5,551 bases of DNA from Planctomycetota bacterium (lineage in GTDB: Bacteria > Patescibacteriota > Patescibacteriia > Patescibacteriales > UBA12465), in assembly GCA_025453315.1 (NCBI GenBank), contig JALOQQ010000070.1, positions 1-5,551 of the forward strand, in the 5' to 3' direction. Under the pieces are notes generated by a model. That model did no database searches. It was not told the origin of the DNA and was given only the letters and a program-made list of their open reading frames with translations. A program made the translations under genes and the position numbers. Position 1 is the first letter of the stretch. Each line of letters opens with the position of its first letter. Of the stretch, positions 1-5,171 are shown one piece after another.

Positions 1-1051
1 CTTTTTTAATTTGCTCAACACGGGCTTTAATCTTTTTTTCATCGCCCTTACCATCAATAATAGTGGTATTATCTTTAGAAGAAATTACACGACGAGCTTG
101 TCCCAAATCAGTTAATTCAGCACCATCTAATTTTAAACCAATTTCTTCAGAAATAACGCGAGCACCAGTTAAAACAGCGATGTCTTCTAACATAGCCTTT
201 CTTCTATCACCAAAACCAGGGGCCTTAATTCCTAAAACATTAAAAGTGCCACGCAACTTGTTAACCACAAAAGTAGCTAGAGCTTCACCCTCGATTTCTT
301 CAGCAATAATTACAATATCTTTTTTACCAGATTGAACTACTTTTTCTAAAAGAGGTAATATTTCTTGAATAGAAGTAATTTTTTTATCAGTAATTAAAAT
401 ATAAGGATTTTCAACTTCTGCTCTCATGGCCTCACTATTGGTAATCATGTAAGGAGAAACATAGCCTTTATCAAATTGCATACCCTCTACTACTTCCTTT
501 TCAACACCGAAAGATTGTCCTTCTTCAACAGTGATAACACCATCTTTACCAACGCTTTCCATAGCTTCAGCAATAATATTACCAATTTCTTTATCGTTAG
601 CGGAAATAGAAGCTACCTGAGCAATCTCTTCTTTAGTAGATATTTTCTTGCTCATCTTTTTTAAATCCCTAATTATCTCGGCCACTTTCTTTTCCATTCC
701 CTGTCTAATATCAATCGGATTAACACCAGAGCTAACTAGCTTAATGCCTTCATTAATCATAGCTTGAGCCAAAACCGTAGCACTGGTTGTACCATCGCCA
801 GCCACATCATTAGTTTTCGAGGCCACTTCTTTAACAATAGAGGCACCAATATTTTCAAACTTATCTTCTAATTCAATTTCCTTGGCCACCGTAACACCGT
901 CTTTAGTAATAATTGGTGAACCATAATTTTTATCAATAACTACATTTCTACCCTTGGGGCCAAGAGTAACCTTAACAGCGTTAGCTAATTTATCAACGCC
1001 ATTCTTTAAAGCTAAACGAGCCTTCTCGTCAAAAATAATTTGTTTTGCCAT
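1..1051 (-). CDS. groEL: Chaperonin GroEL (60 kDa, Hsp60), N-terminal 350 residues; runs off the window's left edge
   Basis: ATP-driven barrel chaperonin that folds cytosolic proteins together with GroES. The visible protein starts MAKQIIFDEKARLALKNGVD and contains 350 complete codons of an expected ~540. The equatorial domain (about 1-133) shows the nucleotide-binding signatures TLGPKGRNVV (29-38), TKDGVTVAKEIELEDKFENIG (from 49) and AGDGTTSATVLAQA (84-97). Asp86 matches E. coli Asp87. The intermediate domain is about 134-188. The apical domain follows, with GYVSPYM (196-202; Met202 where E. coli has Phe204), IIAEEIEGEALAT (248-260) and KAPGFGDRRKAML (276-288). The second intermediate segment with the catalytic Asp398 equivalent lies outside the window. 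The ATG at 1051-1049 fits the family N-terminus exactly. The gene lies 109 nt after groES, with no terminator between, so the two form one operon. GGAAAAA lies 9 nt before the start, inside a hairpin. Identity is near certain. Confidence 0.98.
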   Translation of the reverse strand, partial: MAKQIIFDEKARLALKNGVDKLANAVKVTLGPKGRNVVIDKNYGSPIITKDGVTVAKEIELEDKFENIGASIVKEVASKTNDVAGDGTTSATVLAQAMINEGIKLVSSGVNPIDIRQGMEKKVAEIIRDLKKMSKKISTKEEIAQVASISANDKEIGNIIAEAMESVGKDGVITVEEGQSFGVEKEVVEGMQFDKGYVSPYMITNSEAMRAEVENPYILITDKKITSIQEILPLLEKVVQSGKKDIVIIAEEIEGEALATFVVNKLRGTFNVLGIKAPGFGDRRKAMLEDIAVLTGARVISEEIGLKLDGAELTDLGQARRVISSKDNTTIIDGKGDEKKIKARVEQIKK

Positions 1052-1061
1052 ATATTTATGT

Positions 1062-1084
1062 TTTTCCAACTTATGATTGGAAAA
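1062..1084 (-). promoter_or_regulatory. Hairpin in the groES-groEL gap that pairs the groEL ribosome-binding-like GGAAAA
   Basis: A perfect 8-base inverted repeat (TTTTCCAA at 1062-1069, TTGGAAAA at 1077-1084) with a 7-nt loop. In the mRNA the 3' arm holds GGAAAAA (1067-1061), followed by exactly 9 nt and the groEL ATG. The only purine-rich GGA near this start is therefore base-paired. The stem is not followed by a U-tract, so it is not a terminator. It could restrain groEL translation, or mark a processing or stability site between the cistrons. The structure is seen in the sequence; the role is inferred. Confidence 0.55.
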
Positions 1085-1160
1085 TGCTAATTATTATTTT
1101 ATTAAAACTATATTTCCTAATTTTTAAAATAAATTAATAACATTATGATACTTTTAAAAT

Positions 1161-1451
1161 TTATTCTAAAATCATCATAATATCAGTTTCTTTAATTACT
1201 AAATATTCTTGTCCTTCAATTTTAATTTCATCTGGTGAATATTTTCTAAACATTACCTTATCACCAACTTTAACTGCCAAAGGACTTAATTGGCCATTAT
1301 CTAAAATCTTGCCAGCGCCCACAGCAATAATTTCACCCTTCTCTGGCTTTTCTTTATCAATAGTGTCTGGCAAAACAATGCCGAATTTAGTTGTAGTTTC
1401 GGCAACTAGTGGTTTAACAACCACGTAATCATGCAAGGGTTTTAAGTTCAT
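1161..1451 (-). CDS. groES: Co-chaperonin GroES (10 kDa, Hsp10)
   Basis: Heptameric lid that caps the GroEL ring and closes the folding chamber. At 96 residues it has the normal length. It opens MNLKPLHDYVVVKP, the family's first strand. The mobile loop (about 16-32) carries the GroEL-binding tripeptide Ile-Val-Leu at 25-27 in KFGIVLP; the usual GGIVLP has Gly where Phe23 stands here. The roof loop GAGKILDNGQ (45-54) and the strand VKVGDKVMF (60-68) are typical, and the C-terminus is ETDIMMILE. The ATG at 1451-1449 gives the exact family N-terminus. This is the first gene of a groES-groEL operon, behind a CIRCE-type operator and a strong promoter with a leader of about 170 nt. GGAAAAA lies 9 nt upstream of the ATG, within a hairpin arm. 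Confidence 0.98.
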   Translation of the reverse strand: MNLKPLHDYVVVKPLVAETTTKFGIVLPDTIDKEKPEKGEIIAVGAGKILDNGQLSPLAVKVGDKVMFRKYSPDEIKIEGQEYLVIKETDIMMILE

Positions 1452-1460
1452 ATTTTTATT

Positions 1461-1500
1461 TTTTTCCGCAAAACAATAGCCTTAATGTTTTTTGGAAAAA
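1461..1500 (-). promoter_or_regulatory. Leader hairpin before groES, same design as the one before groEL
   Basis: TTTTTCC (1461-1467) is complementary to GGAAAAA (1494-1500). Inside it, after a 2x2 internal loop, AAAAC (1470-1474) pairs with GTTTT (1487-1491), leaving a 12-nt loop. In the mRNA the 3' arm carries GGAAAAA, followed by AATAAAAAT (9 nt) and the groES ATG; groEL has GGAAAAA, CATAAATAT and ATG. The weak, AU-rich stem covering the GGA resembles the fourU class of RNA thermometer in principle. Pairing is read from the sequence; thermosensing is inference. Confidence 0.5.
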
Positions 1501-1588
1501 TTAATTATAATTATCTAAAAAATTATTTTATAAATAGTAATTTAGAAAAATTAATAAAAGCCATAAATACTGATAATATAAGGCTATT
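1475..1588 (-). promoter_or_regulatory. groESL 5' leader with a 10-base long-range complementarity and a competing local hairpin
   Basis: TAAGGCTATT at 1579-1588 is the perfect reverse complement of AATAGCCTTA at 1475-1484, which forms most of the loop region of the groES start-proximal hairpin. The same upstream segment can instead fold locally: GGCT and TTTATT (1582-1592, with one bulged base) pair with AATAAA and AGCC at 1553-1562. The two foldings are mutually exclusive. The GGC core makes the match less likely to be simple AT-rich noise, but chance is not excluded. This stretch has no open reading frame worth calling and is otherwise unstructured AT-rich leader. Confidence 0.35.
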
Positions 1589-1598
1589 TATTAATCAT

Positions 1599-1625
1599 TT
1601 AGCACTCTAAACGTTAAATTGCTAA
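1599..1625 (-). promoter_or_regulatory. CIRCE operator (HrcA binding site) of groES-groEL
   Basis: The consensus CIRCE is TTAGCACTC, 9 bases, GAGTGCTAA. Here the plus strand reads TTAGCACTC (1599-1607, perfect), a 9-base spacer TAAACGTTA, then AATTGCTAA (1617-1625, 7 of 9). The spacing is exact, and the site covers the predicted +1 region (about 1623) of the promoter at 1630-1657, which is the classical position for repression by HrcA. hrcA itself is not in this window. Heat shock would titrate HrcA or GroEL and release transcription. Confidence 0.9.
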
Positions 1626-1629
1626 GTCT

Positions 1630-1657
1630 ATTTTAGCATTAAAAAAAAGACTGTCAA
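1630..1657 (-). promoter_or_regulatory. Sigma70-type promoter of groES-groEL with extended -10
   Basis: On the minus strand a perfect -35 TTGACA (1657-1652) is followed by a 16-nt spacer and TAAAAT (1635-1630). The -10 is preceded by TGC, giving an extended -10 (TGCTAAAAT). The predicted start near 1623 falls at the edge of the CIRCE element. The strong consensus suits an operon that depends on a repressor rather than on an alternative sigma factor. Confidence 0.85.
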
Positions 1658-1674
1658 TATTGACGAAAGTCTTT
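1646..1674 (-). terminator. Second, tandem hairpin terminator after hpf, overlapping the groESL -35
   Basis: In minus-strand RNA, AAAGACT (1674-1668) pairs with AGUCUUU (1652-1646). Between them lie UUC and the self-complementary 12-mer GTCAATATTGAC (1664-1653). The outer 3' arm runs into eight U (1648-1641), as in an intrinsic terminator. It lies just beyond the stronger hairpin at 1686-1713, so it may act as a backup that keeps hpf transcripts out of groESL. The -35 TTGACA is built from the inner palindrome plus one base of the 3' arm. Confidence 0.5.
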
Positions 1675-1683
1675 ATTTTAAAT

Positions 1684-1714
1684 AAAAAAAATTGCCTTAA
1701 AGGGCAATTTTTTA
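1684..1714 (-). terminator. Intrinsic terminator of hpf
   Basis: Perfect 11-bp stem (AAAAAATTGCC at 1686-1696 against GGCAATTTTTT at 1703-1713) with a 6-nt loop. On the minus strand the 3' arm runs into a T-run (1691-1684). It begins 4 nt after the hpf TAA. The A and T flanks are near-symmetric, so it could also work on plus-strand transcripts, although no plus-strand gene is seen. Confidence 0.85.
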
Positions 1715-1717
1715 TTT

Positions 1718-2038
1718 TTAATTTCTGTGCTTATCAATTAATTTTCCTTTATGTTCTTTAATAACTTCGGCCATATGATCTTTGGCTTTATCCACTGCTT
1801 TCAAAAGCTGATCTTCGACTTTTTCAACATGTAATAATTGTCCGGGAACTACCAAGTTAATTTCTACTTTATACATTTCACCTTTTTGATGACTATTAGA
1901 ATCCAAGGACAAATCAACATCACAATTGGTGGCTACTAAATTTCCTAAATATTTATCTAACATATCCACCTTGGTCTGTACATAATTTTTAATCTCTTCG
2001 GTTAAAGCAATCTTGTTGGCTTGTAGTTGGATTTTCAT
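1718..2038 (-). CDS. hpf: Ribosome hibernation promoting factor, short form (HPF/RaiA/YfiA family)
   Basis: Binds the 30S decoding region of idle ribosomes and keeps them inactive or protected during stress or stationary phase. The protein is 106 residues with the family's beta-alpha-beta-beta-beta-alpha plan: strand MKIQLQANKI (1-10), helix LTEEIKNYVQTKVDMLDKYL (12-31), strands about 40-47, 56-64 and 66-71, then a long helix VEDQLLKAVDKAKDHMAEVI (74-93) with a basic tail ending KHRN. It lacks the C-terminal dimerisation domain of long HPF, so it matches short HPF or YfiA. The frame stays open upstream to 2113, but the ATG at 2038-2036 gives the conserved N-terminus. The promoter -10 at 2066-2071 and the terminator at 2101-2128 lie inside that upstream stretch. 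No Shine-Dalgarno sequence is visible. hpf is a single-gene unit between rseP and groES. Confidence 0.93.
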   Translation of the reverse strand: MKIQLQANKIALTEEIKNYVQTKVDMLDKYLGNLVATNCDVDLSLDSNSHQKGEMYKVEINLVVPGQLLHVEKVEDQLLKAVDKAKDHMAEVIKEHKGKLIDKHRN

Positions 2039-2065
2039 ATAATTAAAGTTAATTGTAATACCTTT

Positions 2066-2094
2066 ATTATAGCAGAAAAATAGATTTTTTTCCA
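2066..2094 (-). promoter_or_regulatory. Sigma70-type promoter of hpf, extended -10
   Basis: On the minus strand TGGAAA (2094-2089, 4 of 6 to the -35 consensus) lies 17 nt before a perfect TATAAT (2071-2066), which is preceded by TGC (extended -10). The expected start near 2059 leaves a leader of about 20 nt without a Shine-Dalgarno sequence before the ATG at 2038. This supports the shorter hpf start. Confidence 0.75.
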
Positions 2095-2100
2095 GATCAA

Positions 2101-2128
2101 AAAAACAGCTCAATAATGAACTGTTTTT
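2101..2128 (-). terminator. Intrinsic terminator after rseP
   Basis: In minus-strand RNA a 12-bp stem forms between 2128-2117 (AAAAACAGTTCA) and 2112-2101 (TGAGCTGTTTTT) with a tetraloop. One pair is a G-U wobble on this strand but would be an A-C mismatch on the other, so the hairpin favours minus-strand transcripts. T residues continue to 2099. It lies 62 nt after the rseP stop and just before the hpf promoter. Confidence 0.75.
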
Positions 2129-2190
2129 GTTTTATTTTTAGAATCAATCATTATTAATCTAATAACTTTTTCAACATTTTCTATTAATCA

Positions 2191-3321
2191 TTACTTATGA
2201 AGTAAATTGCCCACATCCTTAAAAGTAACAAATAACACTAATAACATTAACAAAAGAAAGCCAATATTATGAATAATCGCTTCGGTTTCTTTTTTCACTG
2301 GTTTGCCTTTTATCTTTTCAATAAGTAAAAACAATATTCTGCCACCGTCTAAAGCGGGTAAAGGAAGAATATTTAATACTGCCAAATTAAGAGATAAAAG
2401 AGCAGTAAAATTTAATAAATAAACTAAACCTAAACGAGCAGCTTGTCCGGTTAAATCAGCAATCCCAATTGGTCCGGCTAAAGATAAGCTGGCTCCAGCG
2501 CCAGTAAATAAAGCTTTAAATAAAAGAACAAAACCATACAGAATAGACCATAAAACTATACCGGTAGTTTTTATTCCCTCCCAAATAGCCAAATACCAGG
2601 GATAACTAACTACCCCCACCTCAACAACAGAAGTGCCAATAACAGTTGAATTAGTAGAAGGATTAAAAGTTGGTGTGATTTTAATTTCTTTTTCTTCGAC
2701 ACCACGTTTAATTTGAATACTTATTTCTTTGCCAGCCTGTCCTTCTAAACTTTTATATAAATCTTTTAAGGTAACTATTTCCTGGCCATTAATTTTTTTA
2801 AGGACATCGGCCGACTGTAAATTAGCTTTTTGAGCTGGAGTGTTTGGTAATACTTGAAAAATTTTCACCTGATGGTCAGAGATATTAAGTTTAGAACTAA
2901 CGCCATCCAAAGGCCGAGGAGAATTAACCATAAAAGCCCAGGAAAATAAAACAATGGCTAAAACTATGTTCATTAATACGCCGGCGGCTAAAATAAGAGC
3001 CCTCTGCCAAATTTTCTTGTGTGCAAAACTATCTTTATCTTCTTTACCATCACCATTTTCTCCTTTTATTTTCACAAAACCGCCTAAAGGAATAGCATTA
3101 ACAGAATAAATAGTATCTTGGGCATCAAGAACTTCTTTTCTACCCCAAACCTTTTTCCATTTACCATTTTTATCTTTATAAAAACCAAAAATTCTCGGTG
3201 GAAAACCAAAACCAAATTCTTCAGCCTTAACACCTAATTTACGAGCTGTCCAAAAGTGTCCTAACTCATGAGCAAATACCAAGACACTAAGAACTATTAA
3301 AAAAACAATAACAGTAAACAT
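2191..3321 (-). CDS. rseP: RseP-type site-2 zinc metalloprotease (M50B family), membrane-embedded
   Basis: Intramembrane protease that cuts membrane-bound regulators or leftover signal peptides. Its substrate here is unknown, and no sigma-E/RseA system is visible. It has 376 residues. The first membrane segment carries the zinc motif HELGH (18-22). NAIPLGGFVKI (75-85) follows. A second membrane segment (about 107-131) includes LAAGVLMN, the family's GPxxN-like region. One PDZ domain spans about 150-220 (QVLPNTPAQKANLQSADVLKKING). Further membrane segments lie at about 255-275 and 300-320, the latter ending in LNILPLPALDGGRIL (316-330), where Asp325 is the third zinc ligand. A last hydrophobic segment is about 351-367. 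E. coli RseP has two PDZ domains; this one has one. A hydrophilic stretch at 47-72 is longer than in E. coli. The ATG has no Shine-Dalgarno sequence. It follows frr by 64 nt without a terminator and is probably co-transcribed. Confidence 0.95.
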   Translation of the reverse strand: MFTVIVFLIVLSVLVFAHELGHFWTARKLGVKAEEFGFGFPPRIFGFYKDKNGKWKKVWGRKEVLDAQDTIYSVNAIPLGGFVKIKGENGDGKEDKDSFAHKKIWQRALILAAGVLMNIVLAIVLFSWAFMVNSPRPLDGVSSKLNISDHQVKIFQVLPNTPAQKANLQSADVLKKINGQEIVTLKDLYKSLEGQAGKEISIQIKRGVEEKEIKITPTFNPSTNSTVIGTSVVEVGVVSYPWYLAIWEGIKTTGIVLWSILYGFVLLFKALFTGAGASLSLAGPIGIADLTGQAARLGLVYLLNFTALLSLNLAVLNILPLPALDGGRILFLLIEKIKGKPVKKETEAIIHNIGFLLLMLLVLFVTFKDVGNLLHK

Positions 3322-3385
3322 AAATAATAAGAAATAGCTGTAATAATTAAATTATCATTAACAACTAAACTCAGTAATTCTTAAA

Positions 3386-3940
3386 TTAAATACTCATTAT
3401 ATCGGACTCTTTTTTATCCCTTAAATCCTTAATTTGAGTGGTAATAGTAGTAACCTCTTCATCCAATTCTTTAATAAAACGAAATTTATCGTCTTCATTA
3501 ATTTCTTTATTTTTTTCGGCATCTTCAATAGCGCCCTTCACTTCATCACGTAATTGGCGCAAAGAAATTTTAACTTTTTCTTGGCGTTCGTTTAGTTTTT
3601 TAACCAAATCTTTTCTATTCTCTTCGGTCATGGCTGGCACGGTTAAACGTATTTTATCGCCTTCATTAACAATGCCCAAACCCAAATTAGCTTCTACCAA
3701 AGCTTTCTCAATATTTTTAGTAACGCTCTTATCCCAAGGGGTAATAGTTAAACTAGAAGCGTCAACAACATTGACATTGCCAACGGCATTAATTGGATTA
3801 ATAACACCATAGGCTTCAACTTTAACATTTTCTAAAAGTGCTGGATTAGCACGACCAGTGCGTAAAGAAGAAATTTCTTTTTTAAAAAAATCTACTAAGC
3901 CATTAAATTCTGTTTGTTTGTTTTGAATGTATTGATTCAT
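3386..3940 (-). CDS. frr: Ribosome recycling factor (RRF)
   Basis: Splits post-termination ribosomes together with EF-G. It has 184 residues against the family's usual ~185. Domain I, a three-helix bundle, is formed by about 1-30 and 104-184. Domain II, the beta domain, is about 31-103. Hallmarks are SLRTGRANPALLENVKVEAYG (from 25), LTITPWDKS (64-72), LGLGIVNEGDKIRLTVPAMTEENRKDL (from 86) and the rRNA-contacting arginines Arg128 and Arg131 in SLRQLRDEVKGAIED. The C-terminus is KKESDIMSI. The ATG at 3940-3938 matches family N-termini, and no Shine-Dalgarno sequence precedes it. The 69-nt gap to the upstream lipoprotein gene shows neither a terminator nor a convincing promoter, so co-transcription with it is likely. 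Confidence 0.97.
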   Translation of the reverse strand: MNQYIQNKQTEFNGLVDFFKKEISSLRTGRANPALLENVKVEAYGVINPINAVGNVNVVDASSLTITPWDKSVTKNIEKALVEANLGLGIVNEGDKIRLTVPAMTEENRKDLVKKLNERQEKVKISLRQLRDEVKGAIEDAEKNKEINEDDKFRFIKELDEEVTTITTQIKDLRDKKESDIMSI

Positions 3941-4009
3941 ATTTTTTATTTTTATATTAATTTAAATAATACCTACTTAATATTACGATTTTTTTATCTT
4001 TTCCCTTCT

Positions 4010-5092
4010 TTAATTCTTTATCTTCTTCACGCCCAAGAAAACATTATTAGGATTATCGAAGTCAACTACTAAAGCCGAAGCGGCGCGTGTACTTGGCATA
4101 CTAATAGTGCTCCAAGCGCCACCGCCATCAGAGGTACGGAAAAAAGTCGTATTGGTAGCATAATAAATCTCTTTGGGATTCTTAGGGTTAACCGCTAAAG
4201 TGTTAATAGCGGCTTCATTTTCCGGGGTGATTATTTTTAACTTTTCCCAATTATTTCCACCATCTTCAGATTTTAAAATAACACGACTAGTAGCCAAGAA
4301 GATTGAACCATCTAAATTAATAGTTAAAGTTCTAAAAGCATCGCCGATATTTAAAGCTTTAATGTTATTACTAAAATCAACTATATTAGCTGGATTGAAT
4401 AAATTTTGTGGACTATCGCTACCAAAAGAAAATTTAAATAAGCTAGTCTTTTCCGTAGCTACAAAAGCTTGACGACTATCTTTAGGATTTAAAACAATTT
4501 CTTTTATACCTTCATTTAAACGATAAACTGGGGTCCAACTTTTACCACGATCATAGCTCTTAATTAAATCACCGCGTGAAGTACCAATATAAACTAATTG
4601 ACTATTATAATGGTCTACAGCCACAGCCGTAATAGAAACGCCAGTGTTGCTATCAAAATATATCTGATTGTAACTACGATTACAATCGGTTGATTGCATG
4701 ATCTTATTAGTAAGGGCGACATAAATATTACACTTATCATTAGGGTCAATAATTACGTCATTAATAGTAACGTCGCTTAACTTAGCTTTTTGCCAACCAC
4801 TGGCCAAATTATAAGTATAATACAAACCATAATCAGAGGTACCTAAATAAATAGCATTACTATCGCTAGGATCTAAGGCTAAAACATTAGCACTAACAAA
4901 GCCAATATTATTAGGTGTACCACCAATACTAGGCATTAAAACATCTTGCTTCCAAGTAGCGCCTTTGTTAGCGGACACAAAAAGACCACCATCATTACCA
5001 CCTCCGCCCTTAGTTTTTAGACTAATTGAACAACCGGAAATAATAAAAACAGTTAATAGAAACAACAAACTTAATTTTATTTTAGTAAACAT
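4010..5092 (-). CDS. Secreted lipoprotein with an Asp-box (BNR/sortilin-like) seven-bladed beta-propeller; partner unknown
   Basis: 360 residues. A lipoprotein signal peptide (basic MFTKIK, hydrophobic 7-17, lipobox ISGC with Cys21) predicts anchoring on the outer face of the cytoplasmic membrane. A Gly-rich linker (about 29-36) follows. The rest is a repeat of about 30-50 residues: a strand ending in DP or NP, an IYLGT-type strand, then an Asp box (S-x-D-x-G-x-x-W). Clear boxes are SANKGATW (40-47), SYDRGKSW (179-186), SEDGGNNW (275-282) and TSDGGGAW (330-337). Degenerate ones are near 92-100, 134-141 and 219-226. Repeat starts lie near 69, 111, 156, 198, 254, 307 and 340. The last repeat has no Asp box of its own, and the N-terminal box at 40-47 would complete it. 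Cys121 and Cys137 in one repeat could form a disulfide. No sialidase catalytic set is seen, so a binding, scaffold or assembly role (Ycf48-like) is more plausible than an enzyme, but this is not proved. Confidence 0.85.
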   Translation of the reverse strand: MFTKIKLSLLFLLTVFIISGCSISLKTKGGGGNDGGLFVSANKGATWKQDVLMPSIGGTPNNIGFVSANVLALDPSDSNAIYLGTSDYGLYYTYNLASGWQKAKLSDVTINDVIIDPNDKCNIYVALTNKIMQSTDCNRSYNQIYFDSNTGVSITAVAVDHYNSQLVYIGTSRGDLIKSYDRGKSWTPVYRLNEGIKEIVLNPKDSRQAFVATEKTSLFKFSFGSDSPQNLFNPANIVDFSNNIKALNIGDAFRTLTINLDGSIFLATSRVILKSEDGGNNWEKLKIITPENEAAINTLAVNPKNPKEIYYATNTTFFRTSDGGGAWSTISMPSTRAASALVVDFDNPNNVFLGVKKIKN

Positions 5093-5123
5093 ATATTTTA
5101 TTTATTTTAATTATTTAAATAAA

Positions 5124-5152
5124 ATTATAAAAATCTATTTTAATTTAAACAA
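5124..5152 (-). promoter_or_regulatory. Probable sigma70-type promoter of the lipoprotein-frr-rseP unit
   Basis: In the 79-nt gap after holB the minus strand reads TTGTTT (5152-5147, 4 of 6), a 17-nt spacer, then a perfect TATAAT (5129-5124). The expected start near 5117 leaves a leader of about 25 nt with no Shine-Dalgarno sequence. The gap is extremely AT-rich, which raises the chance of a random match. Confidence 0.5.
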
Positions 5153-5171
5153 AATAATTTTGGAGCTTTAA

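Noticed and set aside
63..335. Plus-strand open frame of 90 codons
   Set aside because: It lies antisense within groEL, which is unmistakable on the other strand. It has no recognisable domain and no upstream signals.
476..664. Plus-strand open frame of 62 codons
   Set aside because: Antisense to groEL; its Phe/Ser/Asn-rich composition is that of a shadow frame in AT-rich DNA.
2039..2113. N-terminal extension of hpf by 25 residues
   Set aside because: It would start inside the rseP terminator hairpin and span the hpf promoter. The family N-terminus begins at MKIQLQANKI.
3343..3355. 13-base A/T palindrome in the frr-rseP gap
   Set aside because: It has no G/C and no U-tract, and such palindromes are expected by chance at this composition.
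3438..3812. Plus-strand open frame of 124 codons
   Set aside because: Entirely antisense to frr, which is conserved along its whole length. The Ser-rich translation resembles no family.
3941..4009. Possible promoter or terminator between the lipoprotein gene and frr
   Set aside because: A TATTAT is present but without a matching -35 at usable spacing, and no stable inverted repeat is seen.
4173..4472. Plus-strand open frame of 99 codons
   Set aside because: Antisense to the propeller lipoprotein, with no independent support.
4965..5171. Plus-strand open frame of 68 codons running into the holB-lipoprotein gap
   Set aside because: It is antisense to the lipoprotein signal peptide, and its tail is low-complexity Ile/Asn/Tyr/Lys from A/T-only DNA.
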